From Proteobacteria bacterium UBA1847 (lineage in GTDB: Bacteria; Pseudomonadota; Gammaproteobacteria; Steroidobacterales; Woeseiaceae), in the NCBI GenBank assembly GCA_002338605.1, contig DDIP01000016.1:3449-14392 (forward strand): a DNA stretch of 10,944 nucleotides, read 5' to 3'. The first letter of the stretch is position 1, and every line of letters begins with the position of its first letter. A model generated the notes under the pieces. It was not told the DNA's origin and did no database searches. It worked only from the letters and a program-made list of their open reading frames with translations. Positions 1-9,922 of this stretch are shown piece by piece. Position numbers and translations under genes: made by a program.

Positions 1-461
1 GTCAGCCACTTCTCGAGCCTCGTATTCTTGTGGCCGAGCTCGTGTCCGGTATTGATTGCCAGCCCGGCGAGAATACCCGAGAACGCGGCGAGCAATACGA
101 ATGCCCACCAACTCAGTGGTTGCAACGCGGCGTATGTCGCAATCACGATAATGGTGAGAAAATGCAACGGAACAATGATGTAGGTAAGGCGCCGGTAGTA
201 GTGGTCCCGGTCCAGCTGCGGGATGATTTCTTCGGGTGGGTTGTTCCGATCTTCGCCGATCGCCCAATCGATGACCGGCGCCAGTCCGTAGTTGAGGATA
301 AACGGCAAGATGAGCCAAACAGCGTTGCCGCTCTGCGCGTGAAACCAGAGAAACACCAGGGGCTGCAACGGATGGATTACGGACAAAAGCCAAAGCCAGC
401 GCTTCCTGTCAACATAATGTACCGCCTGTCCGTCTGCGGTAATGCCGTGAAAAGCCTTCAT
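1..461 (-). CDS. alkB: Alkane 1-monooxygenase (AlkB-type), N-terminal part, cut by window edge
   Basis: Integral-membrane non-heme di-iron hydroxylase that oxidises the terminal carbon of medium-chain n-alkanes to 1-alcohols, using electrons from rubredoxin and rubredoxin reductase. I translated 153 residues from the minus strand. The first histidine box, HELGHK, is at residues 140-145, close to its place in characterised AlkB proteins. Before it are the family-typical stretches APVIDWAIGEDRNNPPEE (61-78) and LDRDHYYRRLTY (83-94). Hydrophobic segments lie near 22-40, 47-64, 93-112 and 117-136. The later histidine boxes would lie beyond position 1 and cannot be checked. The ATG at 461-459 is the only sensible start: an in-frame TAA lies seven codons upstream, and the ribosome site is weak. 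Related membrane hydroxylases, such as xylene monooxygenase, share histidine boxes, but the DWxIGEDxxNPPEE stretch favours AlkB. Whether a rubredoxin is fused or adjacent is not visible. Confidence 0.88.
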   Translation of the reverse strand, partial: MKAFHGITADGQAVHYVDRKRWLWLLSVIHPLQPLVFLWFHAQSGNAVWLILPFILNYGLAPVIDWAIGEDRNNPPEEIIPQLDRDHYYRRLTYIIVPLHFLTIIVIATYAALQPLSWWAFVLLAAFSGILAGLAINTGHELGHKNTRLEKWL

Positions 462-491
462 CGCGGGTTCTTTGCCTGATTACGTCGATAA

Positions 492-521
492 ATTATACAA
501 AACCTGCGCATCGAGTGACGC
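492..521 (-). promoter_or_regulatory. Candidate sigma-70 promoter for alkB
   Basis: On the minus strand a perfect TATAAT lies at 497-492. Upstream, at an 18-nt spacing, GCGTCA (521-516) matches three of six bases of the -35 consensus. The predicted transcription start near 485 would give a 5' leader of about 25 nt before the alkB ATG. The -10 box is strong and the -35 box weak, which could suit an activated promoter, but I see no clear operator. This is a pattern match only. Confidence 0.45.
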
Positions 522-661
522 TGATAATTTCAACTGATAGCAAACTTGTCGCGATGAGGCGCGGCTAAAGGATTTGCTTTATATTGATTGCATTCGTCAG
601 TTGAACCGGACAGGCCGTGACACCCCGTTACCAGCTACGCACCAATTCGCCAGGGAATCGC

Positions 662-757
662 ATGACGTTTTCCGGTGTACTGCGGCAACAGGACCGCGAC
701 GGACTGATCGTCTGGCTTCCTGAAAAAACATCGCAAGTTGAGTACGCATGGAACTAA
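662..757 (+). CDS. Possible 31-residue ORF overlapping the DUF5658 gene start
   Basis: An ATG at 662 has a good Shine-Dalgarno match (AGGGA, 652-656, 5-nt spacer) and opens a 31-codon frame ending in TAA at 755-757. The frame stays open upstream to a GTG at 617, which would give 46 residues. The peptide starts MTFSGVLRQQDRDG and ends QVEYAWN. It has no signal peptide or membrane segment and I do not recognise it. Its last 10 bases overlap the ATG of the next gene, an arrangement typical of translational coupling. It could be a real small protein, a leader peptide that helps translate the DUF5658 gene (which has no clear Shine-Dalgarno of its own), or chance. Only conservation would decide. 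Confidence 0.3.
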   Translation: MTFSGVLRQQDRDGLIVWLPEKTSQVEYAWN

Positions 758-1209
758 GCCAGGCATTGCCGAAAAACCGCATCGAAAAAGATCGCCGCGA
801 GTTTTCCTGGCGGACCGTTCTCTACGCGTTTGCACGTTCGCGACGCCAAAGTCATCGGCGCTCCGTTGACGATGCGGTTGTGTTCCTTGACGGAGGACAT
901 CCATGGCTGTTTTTTCTCGCAACCGGCACAATGCTGCTGTCATGTGCTGACGCATTTCTGACGCTGAAACTCATGGGGCTGGGGATGTTCGAAGCCAACC
1001 CGTTCATGCAGGCGGCGATGGAGCGTAGCACTGTCTGGTTTACCGGGATCAAACTGGCAATGACCGCGTTCGGCATCCTGGTACTGGTCTTTCTGGCCAA
1101 AGCCCGCTTTTTGAATCGGGTCCGGACCGGATTAATGCTCACCGGTTTATTCACAATGTATGCCTGCCTCGTTTGTTACGAACTGGTCAATCTTTTCAAC
1201 AGGTTGTAA
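748..1209 (+). CDS. Small DUF5658-type membrane protein
   Basis: A 153-residue protein of unknown function. A basic, probably cytoplasmic N-terminus of about 45 residues (many Arg and Lys) is followed by three hydrophobic segments, near residues 52-73, 97-118 and 126-149. The stretch CADAFLTLKLMGLGM followed by FEANPFM (66-87) matches my memory of DUF5658, in which an Asp in the first helix and an E-x-NP motif after it are conserved; here they are D68, E82, N84 and P85. The ATG at 748 is the first start after an in-frame TGA at 739-741. It lacks a strong Shine-Dalgarno and may depend on coupling to the small ORF it overlaps. A shorter product from an internal start is possible because the N-terminal 45 residues are not part of the recognisable domain. 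No function can be inferred from the neighbours: alkB is divergent and sucA lies 123 nt downstream. Confidence 0.7.
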   Translation: MELSQALPKNRIEKDRREFSWRTVLYAFARSRRQSHRRSVDDAVVFLDGGHPWLFFLATGTMLLSCADAFLTLKLMGLGMFEANPFMQAAMERSTVWFTGIKLAMTAFGILVLVFLAKARFLNRVRTGLMLTGLFTMYACLVCYELVNLFNRL

Positions 1210-1230
1210 ACCCGGGCTCCCTGCAATAAA

Positions 1231-1259
1231 TTCCAACTGATGCGCGCTTGCGATAAACT
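1231..1259 (+). promoter_or_regulatory. Possible sucA promoter
   Basis: TTCCAA (1231-1236) and TAAACT (1254-1259) are separated by 17 nt. They match three of six and four of six bases of the sigma-70 consensus boxes. Transcription would begin near 1266, leaving a leader of about 65 nt before the sucA ATG. The site overlaps the possible terminator stem, so at most one reading may be correct. It is the best candidate I see between 1210 and 1332. Confidence 0.25.
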
Positions 1260-1275
1260 AGCGCACCTTTTTTTT
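1241..1275 (+). terminator. Possible weak intrinsic terminator after the DUF5658 gene
   Basis: TGCGC (1241-1245) can pair with GCGCA (1261-1265), leaving a 15-nt loop. Two C residues and a run of eight T (1268-1275) follow. The T-tract is good but the stem is only 5 bp with a long loop, so this is a marginal terminator. It would separate the DUF5658 transcript from the sucA operon. Confidence 0.35.
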
Positions 1276-1332
1276 GCCCCAGCAAAGGTTCTCGGACCGC
1301 GGGACGATTGGGCAGCATAAGTCCCTGAAAAC

Positions 1333-4206
1333 ATGAGCAAATCTCTAAAAGAACGCCTGGCCTCGTCGCCGCTGTTCGGTGCCAATGCGACCGCTCTCGA
1401 ATCGCTGTACGAACGGTTTCTCGAGCAACCCGACTCGGTGCCAGCGGGATGGCGAGATTATTTTGAGTCGATGGGGGATGCTGAAACGGAAATTGCCCAC
1501 TCAGTTATTCGCGAGCAATTGCTCAAAGAGTCGCGTAACGGGCGAAAGTCAGGCAAGACCGTCAATCGTTCAGGCACCCGGGTTGCGTCTGGCGAAAAAC
1601 AGGCGGCTGTTTCTCGTCTGATCCAGGTCTACAGCCTGCGGGGACATCAGATCGCGCAGATCGATCCGCTCGGATTGCAGGAACGCCGGGTACCGGGAGT
1701 GCTGAAGCTTGACTACCTCGGCCTGACCGAATCGGACATGGACCTCGAGTTTTTCACGGGCGGGCTGGCCGGTGAGGCCAACCAGCGCATGAAATTGCGC
1801 GACATTCTGGCACTTCTCAAAAGCATCTACTGCGGCAAGATCGGTGCGGAGTTCGCTCATATTTCGAAGGCACGTGAGCGCCTGTGGCTCCGCAAGCGAT
1901 TCGAGCAGGGGGCGGCATCCGATACGCTCACTGACGAGGAACGCACTGACATACTCGAGCGGTTGACAGCCGCAGAAGGCATCGAGCGCTATCTGCATAC
2001 TCGTTACGTCGGGCAGAAGCGATTTTCGCTCGAAGGCGGCGAAAGCCTGATCCCGATGCTCGACGATATTATTCACCAGGGCGGAATTGCAGGGATCGAG
2101 GAAATCGTCATTGGCATGGCGCATCGTGGCCGCATCAACGTACTCGTCAATATTCTTGGAAAGTCGCCGGAGGAGTTGTTCGAGGAGTTCGAGGGCAATT
2201 ACGACCTTGCGGAACTGAAAGGTTCCGGCGACGTGAAATACCACAAGGGGTTTTCGGCCGATATGAAAACCGAGGGCGGTAATGTGCACATCGCATTGGC
2301 GTTTAACCCGTCTCACCTCGAAATCGTCAATCCCGTTGTCGAAGGTTCCGTACGTGCACGCCAGCAGCGCCGTGGCGATGCCGAGCGAAACGAAGTATTG
2401 CCGGTTCTAATCCACGGTGATGCAGCGTTTTCGGGACAAGGTGTTGTGACCGAGACATTCCAGATGTCGCAAATCAACGGCTTTCGCACCGGCGGCACTG
2501 TGCACATCGTGATTAACAATCAGATCGGTTTCACTACCAGCCGGCCGTCGGATGCCCGGTCGACCGACTATTGCAGCGACGTTGCCAAAATGATCGAGGC
2601 GCCCATATTCCATGTGAATGGCGACGACCCGGAAGCGGTCATTTTTGTCACGCGCCTGGCGTTGAAGTATCGCCAGAAATTCAAAAAAGATGTCGTTATC
2701 GACCTCGTGTGCTATCGACGCCACGGCCACAACGAAGCCGAAGAGCCGGCGGCGACGCAGCCGATCATGTACGGGCGCATTCGTGATCACAAGACAACCC
2801 GGGCTCTGTACGCAGAAAGCCTGATCGAACGCCGGATTACAACCGCGGATGCCGTCGCGGCGCAACAGGATGCCTATCGCGATCGCCTCGATCGTGGCGA
2901 ACCGGTACAGGCAGCATCGCTTGGCATGATTGGCAACGCGTACACTGTCGACTGGACTCCGTATTTGCATACGGAATGGGACGACGAAGCAGATACGTCA
3001 ATCAGTCCCAAGACGGTCGCTGAACTCGGCAAGGTGATTACGAGCCTGCCAGCAGGCCTTAAGCCGCACGGTCGAGTGCAACGTATCATTGACGAACGCG
3101 TCAAGATGGTCGCCGGCAAGGTGCCGATGGACTGGGGATTTGCCGAAACCATGGCCTATGCAGCGTTACTTCAAGACGGACACGATGTGCGCCTGATCGG
3201 CCAGGACAGCGGACGAGGCACGTTCTTCCATCGTCATGCCGTTGTACACAACCAGGTCAATAACGAGGAGTACATTCCGCTTGCGCATGTAGTCGATCGC
3301 CCGGATGCATTTCGCGTCATAGATTCTTTTTTATCTGAAGAAGCGGTGCTCGGTTTCGAGTACGGTTACGCGAGTACCGAGCCAAACACGCTGGTGATCT
3401 GGGAAGCCCAGTTCGGCGACTTTGCGAACGGCGCACAGGTTGTTATTGACCAGTTCATCAGTTCCGGCGAAGCAAAATGGGGGCGGCTGTGTGGTCTCAC
3501 GATGTTCCTGCCGCATGGCTACGAAGGCCAGGGACCGGAGCATTCTTCAGCGCGGCTGGAGCGTTTCCTGCAACTTTGCGCCGAACACAATATTCAGGTC
3601 TGCATACCATCCACACCGGCACAAATGTTCCACATGATTCGCCGCCAGCAAGTACGCAAATACCGAAAGCCGCTGGTCGTGATGACGCCGAAGAGCCTGT
3701 TGCGACACAAGTTGTCCGTCTCGGATATCGGTGACCTGTCGACCGGCAAGTTCGAGTTGGTCATTCCCGAAATTCGTTCGATTGAAGCGAAGAAAACCCG
3801 GCGCATCGTCCTGTGCAGCGGAAAGGTGTACTTTGATTTATTCGAAACACGAGAAATCCATGACATTGACGATATTGCGCTGATACGTATTGAACAGCTG
3901 TATCCGTTTCCGATCGATGAGTACGCAGAATTACTGGCGCAATACCAGCACGTCGAGGAGATTATCTGGTGCCAGGAAGAGCCGTTGAATCAGGGAGCCT
4001 GGTACCAGATCAAACACCGATTACAGGAACCGCTGCAAAACCATCAGCAGCTTTATTACGCCGGCCGACCAAGTGCCGCGGCACCGGCCTCCGGTATTTT
4101 CAAGATTCACGTACAACAGCAGCAGGCATTGGTCGAAGCGGCACTTGATATCAAGTCCGAGGCCAGCAAAGTCACCAAGCCTGAAAAAACCAAACGGAAA
4201 ACATAA
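1333..4206 (+). CDS. sucA: 2-oxoglutarate dehydrogenase E1 component
   Basis: Thiamine-diphosphate-dependent E1 subunit. It decarboxylates 2-oxoglutarate and passes the succinyl group to the lipoyl arm of E2; cytoplasmic, TCA cycle. The 957 residues are slightly more than the roughly 930 usual in enterobacteria. The N-terminus carries the E1 signature SSPLFGAN (11-18) with LYERFLEQPDSVPAGW (25-40). The cofactor-binding half includes HRGR (264-267), KYHKGFS with H304, FNPSHLEIV (H328), HGDAAFSGQG (from 361) and NNQIGFTTS (from 395). The transketolase-like pyrimidine half includes GQDSGRGTFFHRH (623-635) and HGYEGQGPEHSSAR (728-741). H264 and H304 appear to match the active-site histidines of E. 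coli SucA. A Lys-rich tail of about 18 residues extends past the usual family end. No strong Shine-Dalgarno precedes the ATG, but the start fits the family N-terminus. Its TAA directly abuts the sucB ATG. Confidence 0.97.
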   Translation: MSKSLKERLASSPLFGANATALESLYERFLEQPDSVPAGWRDYFESMGDAETEIAHSVIREQLLKESRNGRKSGKTVNRSGTRVASGEKQAAVSRLIQVYSLRGHQIAQIDPLGLQERRVPGVLKLDYLGLTESDMDLEFFTGGLAGEANQRMKLRDILALLKSIYCGKIGAEFAHISKARERLWLRKRFEQGAASDTLTDEERTDILERLTAAEGIERYLHTRYVGQKRFSLEGGESLIPMLDDIIHQGGIAGIEEIVIGMAHRGRINVLVNILGKSPEELFEEFEGNYDLAELKGSGDVKYHKGFSADMKTEGGNVHIALAFNPSHLEIVNPVVEGSVRARQQRRGDAERNEVLPVLIHGDAAFSGQGVVTETFQMSQINGFRTGGTVHIVINNQIGFTTSRPSDARSTDYCSDVAKMIEAPIFHVNGDDPEAVIFVTRLALKYRQKFKKDVVIDLVCYRRHGHNEAEEPAATQPIMYGRIRDHKTTRALYAESLIERRITTADAVAAQQDAYRDRLDRGEPVQAASLGMIGNAYTVDWTPYLHTEWDDEADTSISPKTVAELGKVITSLPAGLKPHGRVQRIIDERVKMVAGKVPMDWGFAETMAYAALLQDGHDVRLIGQDSGRGTFFHRHAVVHNQVNNEEYIPLAHVVDRPDAFRVIDSFLSEEAVLGFEYGYASTEPNTLVIWEAQFGDFANGAQVVIDQFISSGEAKWGRLCGLTMFLPHGYEGQGPEHSSARLERFLQLCAEHNIQVCIPSTPAQMFHMIRRQQVRKYRKPLVVMTPKSLLRHKLSVSDIGDLSTGKFELVIPEIRSIEAKKTRRIVLCSGKVYFDLFETREIHDIDDIALIRIEQLYPFPIDEYAELLAQYQHVEEIIWCQEEPLNQGAWYQIKHRLQEPLQNHQQLYYAGRPSAAAPASGIFKIHVQQQQALVEAALDIKSEASKVTKPEKTKRKT

Positions 4207-6884
<2,678 letters not shown>

Positions 6885-6932
6885 CGGTAAGGTTGGTCCC
6901 GTGCCGGTCAGGTGTCGCCGGCTGCGATTGCC

Positions 6933-8399
6933 TTATTCCCAGAAATCCGCGTTCTTGATGCCAAGTGCTTTCGGGTCAAAGCTGTATTTCTTCACGCCAG
7001 CGTCTTTTTGTCTCTCATAGTCACGGAGCGCCTTGACGGCTGGACTGCCCATAAAGAAAAGAATCAGTACGCCAAAGATATTCAACCAGGCCATGAGTCC
7101 GACGCCAATGTCACCCAGGGCCCAGGCGAGGTCCGCGGAGCGAATCGTGCCGTAAAACACTGAGCCGATTAGCACCAGCTTCAATATTGTCAGCTCGCCC
7201 GGGAATCGAATCGATCGGCGAATGTAAGCGACGTTCGTTTCGGCAATATAGTAGTAGGCCAGCAAGGTTGTAAACGCGAAGAAGAACAGCGCCACGGCAA
7301 CGAATACCTCTCCCGAGGCACCGACGACACTCTCCAGCGCCATTTGAGTGAAGGCCGGACTGTTGATGATGACATCGCCGCTGACGATACCGCCGCTGAC
7401 AGCGCTGGTGACGCCTTCAACGTAATACTCCTGGGTGATCAGAATCATGAATGCGGTTGCCGAGCAGACGAAGAGTGTATCGACGTAGACCGAAAACGCC
7501 TGTACCAATCCCTGCTGCGCGGGGTGGTCGACTTCGGCAGCGGCGGCGGCGTGTGGACCGGTTCCCTGGCCCGCTTCATTCGAGTAAACGCCACGCTTGA
7601 CGCCCCAACCGATTGCAGCGCCGAAGCCGGCCATCGGTGTAAAGATATCTTTCATAATCAATGCGAGCACGTCGGGAAGGTCGGTGATGTGCACCGCAAT
7701 GACGCCAAGAGCGATGAGTATGTAACCAAGGGCCATAAAGGGCACGACGATCTGCGTGAAGTGGGCAATACGCTTCACACCGCCGAAAATGATAAATCCC
7801 AGGACGCTGACAACCACGATCGCGGCGACCATTTTTGTTGTCGATACGCTATCGCCAAGAAAGTTGATCGTCGAGCCGTCGCCGAATGCGAGTTCCGCGG
7901 CGTTTCCGATGCTGTTCGACTGTACGCCGGGCAGCAGCGCACCGACGGCGATGATCGTCGCAATGGCGAAGATCCATGCATACCATTTCTGGCCCATCGC
8001 CTTTTCAATATAGTAAGCGGGTCCACCGCGGTACTGGCCTTCATCCTCTTCCTTGTAGATCTGTCCCAGCGCGGATTCGATGTACGCGGTCGCCGCGCCG
8101 AAGAATGCAACCACCCACATCCAGAACACGGCGCTCGGTCCGCCGAATCCGATGGCCGCGGCGACGCCTGCGATGTTTCCGGTGCCAACACGGCCTGACA
8201 GCGAAACGGCCAATGCCTGGAACGAGGAAATGCCCTGCGCGGATTCCTTGTTGGATAGCAGCAGCCGCACCATTTCCTTGAAATGCCGGACTTGAGCGAA
8301 GCGGGTGATGATCGAAAAGAACAGCCCGGCGCCGAGACACAGGTAGATGAGTGCCTCGCTCCAGATATAGCCATTGATCGTTGCGACGATTTCCTGCAT
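6933..8399 (-). CDS. Sodium:alanine/glycine symporter (AGCS family)
   Basis: Inner-membrane amino-acid carrier that imports alanine, glycine or a related small amino acid with Na+. The exact substrate cannot be read from sequence. The 488 residues fit the family, with about ten or eleven hydrophobic segments. Hallmark stretches are LSGRVGTGNIAGVA (67-80), GGPAYYIEKAMG (125-136), GVKRGVYSNEAGQGTGPHA (266-284) and the terminal FDPKALGIKNADFWE. In AGCS structures, regions corresponding to GTGNIAG contact substrate and ion. I chose the start MQEIVATING because AGGGG (8410-8406) lies 6 nt upstream. The frame is open to 8549, but the extra 50 residues look non-membrane, lack a ribosome site and would run into the divergent nfeD gene. 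The gene is convergent with lpd (48-nt gap). Confidence 0.93.
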   Translation of the reverse strand: MQEIVATINGYIWSEALIYLCLGAGLFFSIITRFAQVRHFKEMVRLLLSNKESAQGISSFQALAVSLSGRVGTGNIAGVAAAIGFGGPSAVFWMWVVAFFGAATAYIESALGQIYKEEDEGQYRGGPAYYIEKAMGQKWYAWIFAIATIIAVGALLPGVQSNSIGNAAELAFGDGSTINFLGDSVSTTKMVAAIVVVSVLGFIIFGGVKRIAHFTQIVVPFMALGYILIALGVIAVHITDLPDVLALIMKDIFTPMAGFGAAIGWGVKRGVYSNEAGQGTGPHAAAAAEVDHPAQQGLVQAFSVYVDTLFVCSATAFMILITQEYYVEGVTSAVSGGIVSGDVIINSPAFTQMALESVVGASGEVFVAVALFFFAFTTLLAYYYIAETNVAYIRRSIRFPGELTILKLVLIGSVFYGTIRSADLAWALGDIGVGLMAWLNIFGVLILFFMGSPAVKALRDYERQKDAGVKKYSFDPKALGIKNADFWE

Positions 8400-8403
8400 G
8401 CCG

Positions 8404-8410
8404 TTCCCCT
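8404..8410 (-). promoter_or_regulatory. Ribosome binding site deciding the symporter start
   Basis: AGGGGAA on the minus strand (8410-8404), with the AGGGG core 6 nt from the ATG at 8399-8397. It supports the 488-residue start over the longer open frame. The divergent intergenic stretch 8400-8534 shows no strong promoter for the symporter. Confidence 0.7.
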
Positions 8411-8475
8411 GATTTTTGTTAATTTTCGGCGAACAGGATCTTACCGCAAATAGGACAACGTGGCCCGCTTTCGAT

Positions 8476-8505
8476 CTGCCGCCGAACGCCATTTCGCGAT
8501 ATAGT
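8476..8505 (+). promoter_or_regulatory. Possible promoter for the nfeD-SPFH operon
   Basis: TATAGT (8500-8505) is a five-of-six match to the -10 box. CTGCCG (8476-8481), at 18-nt spacing, matches three of six bases of the -35 box. Transcription would start near 8512, about 23 nt before the nfeD ATG. This is a weak pattern match. Confidence 0.3.
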
Positions 8506-8534
8506 GTGCGCCAGCTTAGCAATGGAGCGGATCG

Positions 8535-8966
8535 ATGGTTTGGTGGCAATGGATGGTAATTGGAGGCATCTTGCTGGCCGCGGAGATGCTCGCGATTGAT
8601 GCGCAGTTCTACCTGGTATTCATCGGTGTATCCGCTGCACTGGTTGGTTTCGCCGGATTGTTTGGTATCGATATGGTCTTGTGGATGCAGTGGGCCATGT
8701 TCGGCGTCTTGTCGCTAATTTCGATGTTTACGTTTCGTCGTCGCTTGTACGAAAAAATTCGTGGCAACGTCGTCGGATTTCGTGATTCGCTGGCCGGTGA
8801 ATCTGTGACGGTCGATGAGGATCTGACCGCTGGCACCGAAACCCGCCTAGAGTATCGTGGTTCAAAGTGGACCGTTCGAAATGCAGGCAACACAACGATT
8901 TCCGGGGGATCGCGCGCTCGTGTGGTCAAGGTCGACGGACTAACACTTCATATCGAGGCCGAATAA
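8535..8966 (+). CDS. Short NfeD-family membrane protein (YbbJ-like)
   Basis: A 143-residue short-form NfeD protein with two parts. Residues about 5-67 hold three closely packed membrane helices, including the AAEMLAIDAQFYLVFIG region (15-31). Residues about 85-143 form a small soluble beta-rich OB-fold domain, seen here as LAGESVTVDEDL and GSRARVVKVDGLTLHIE. It lacks the protease domain found in long NfeD forms. Short NfeD proteins are usually encoded beside an SPFH/stomatin gene and are thought to partner that protein in the membrane; the next gene, 16 nt on, is exactly that. GGAG at 8524-8527 is 7 nt before the ATG, which supports this start. Confidence 0.9.
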   Translation: MVWWQWMVIGGILLAAEMLAIDAQFYLVFIGVSAALVGFAGLFGIDMVLWMQWAMFGVLSLISMFTFRRRLYEKIRGNVVGFRDSLAGESVTVDEDLTAGTETRLEYRGSKWTVRNAGNTTISGGSRARVVKVDGLTLHIEAE

Positions 8967-8982
8967 GGCAGGGAGAAACGAC

Positions 8983-9912
8983 ATGGACACCGGGTTTATT
9001 GCAGCGCTGGTATTTGTATTCGTAGTAATCATTGTCATTGCGAAGACTGCAGTTGTCGTCCCGCAACAAAACGCCTACGTCGTTGAACGACTGGGCAAGT
9101 ACGCCAAGACCCTGAACGCCGGGTTTCACATACTTATTCCTTTCTTCGAGAGGATTGCCTACAAGCACACGTTGAAGGAGCAGGCGACTGACATCGCCGA
9201 GCAGGTGTGTATCACAAAAGACAACGTGCAGGTCGGTGTTGATGGCGTGTTGTACATGCAAGTCCTTGACCCCGGGCGTGCGTCATACGGTATTGGCAAC
9301 TACATGTTCGCCATTTCCCAACTGGCACAGACAACCTTGCGTAGCGAAATCGGCAAGATTGATCTGGATCGGACATTTGAAGAACGAGGTACGATCAACC
9401 AGAACGTTGTCGCCGAACTCGATAAAGCGAGCGATCCATGGGGTGTCAAGGTTCTGCGCTACGAAATCAAGAACATTAACCCGCCGCACGATGTGCTCAG
9501 TGCCATGGAAAAGCAAATGCGCGCTGAGCGCGAAAAACGTGCGGTTATTCTGACATCGGAAGGTGAGCGCGACGCCAAGATCAACCAGGCCGAAGGCGAG
9601 AAGCAGCAGGTCATCAAACAATCCGAAGCCGTCAAGACACAGCAGATCAACGAGGCGCAAGGCGAGGCCGAAGCAATTCTGGCGGTTGCGACGGCAACGG
9701 CTCAGGGTCTCCGCGAAGTTGCCGCAGCGGTTGTCGATCAGGGTGGCCCGGAAGCCATGCAGCTCAGAATTGCCGAGCAGTATATTCAGCAGTTCGGCAA
9801 TCTCGCCAAAGCCGGCAACACGTTTGTCGTACCCTCCAACCTGGCCGACCTGACATCAATGATGGCACTGGCCACGGATATTGCGAAAGGTCAATCCAAA
9901 CCGGCGGCATGA
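8983..9912 (+). CDS. SPFH/stomatin-like membrane protein (QmcA family)
   Basis: A 309-residue protein with one N-terminal membrane anchor (about 4-25) followed by an SPFH (band 7) domain. The domain includes VVPQQNAYVVERLGKYA (25-41), LNAGFHILIPF (45-54) and DPWGVKVLRYEIKNINPP (151-168). A long charged coiled coil rich in Glu, Lys, Gln and Ala follows (about 173-250). The short C-terminal stretch NTFVVPSNLADLTSMM (279-294) matches the tail of QmcA and paraslipin-type proteins. These proteins oligomerise on the inner membrane and are linked to membrane microdomains and regulation of membrane proteases. The gene follows nfeD by 16 nt with its own strong ribosome site (AGGGAG, 8970-8975, 7-nt spacer). 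It ends 15 nt before the convergent relA stop. HflK/HflC are less likely, given the length, the tail and the NfeD partner. Confidence 0.93.
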   Translation: MDTGFIAALVFVFVVIIVIAKTAVVVPQQNAYVVERLGKYAKTLNAGFHILIPFFERIAYKHTLKEQATDIAEQVCITKDNVQVGVDGVLYMQVLDPGRASYGIGNYMFAISQLAQTTLRSEIGKIDLDRTFEERGTINQNVVAELDKASDPWGVKVLRYEIKNINPPHDVLSAMEKQMRAEREKRAVILTSEGERDAKINQAEGEKQQVIKQSEAVKTQQINEAQGEAEAILAVATATAQGLREVAAAVVDQGGPEAMQLRIAEQYIQQFGNLAKAGNTFVVPSNLADLTSMMALATDIAKGQSKPAA

Positions 9913-9922
9913 CACGGAGTCC

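Noticed and set aside
30..479. 149-codon plus-strand frame over the left edge
   Set aside because: It is the antisense shadow of alkB, whose minus-strand translation has clear family motifs.
635..955. 106-codon minus-strand frame (and a 61-codon one at 597-782)
   Set aside because: Mostly antisense to the DUF5658 gene, with no recognisable domain; Arg/Cys-rich composition is typical of a shadow frame.
1570..2316. 248-codon minus-strand frame inside sucA
   Set aside because: Antisense to a strongly conserved coding region; no domain recognised.
6903..6922. GCCGG...CCGGC inverted repeat between lpd and the symporter as a terminator
   Set aside because: Only 5 bp with a 10-nt loop and no T-tract on either strand.
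7543..7556. GCGGCGGCG triplet-repeat-like run
   Set aside because: Encodes a short Ala run in the symporter (HAAAAAE); common in GC-rich coding sequence.
7344..8198. 284-codon plus-strand frame, Asp- and Arg-rich
   Set aside because: Exact antisense of the AGCS symporter, whose minus-strand product is unmistakable.
8400..8549. 50-codon N-terminal extension of the symporter frame
   Set aside because: No ribosome site, no family resemblance, and it overlaps the divergent nfeD start; the ATG at 8399 has a strong AGGGG.
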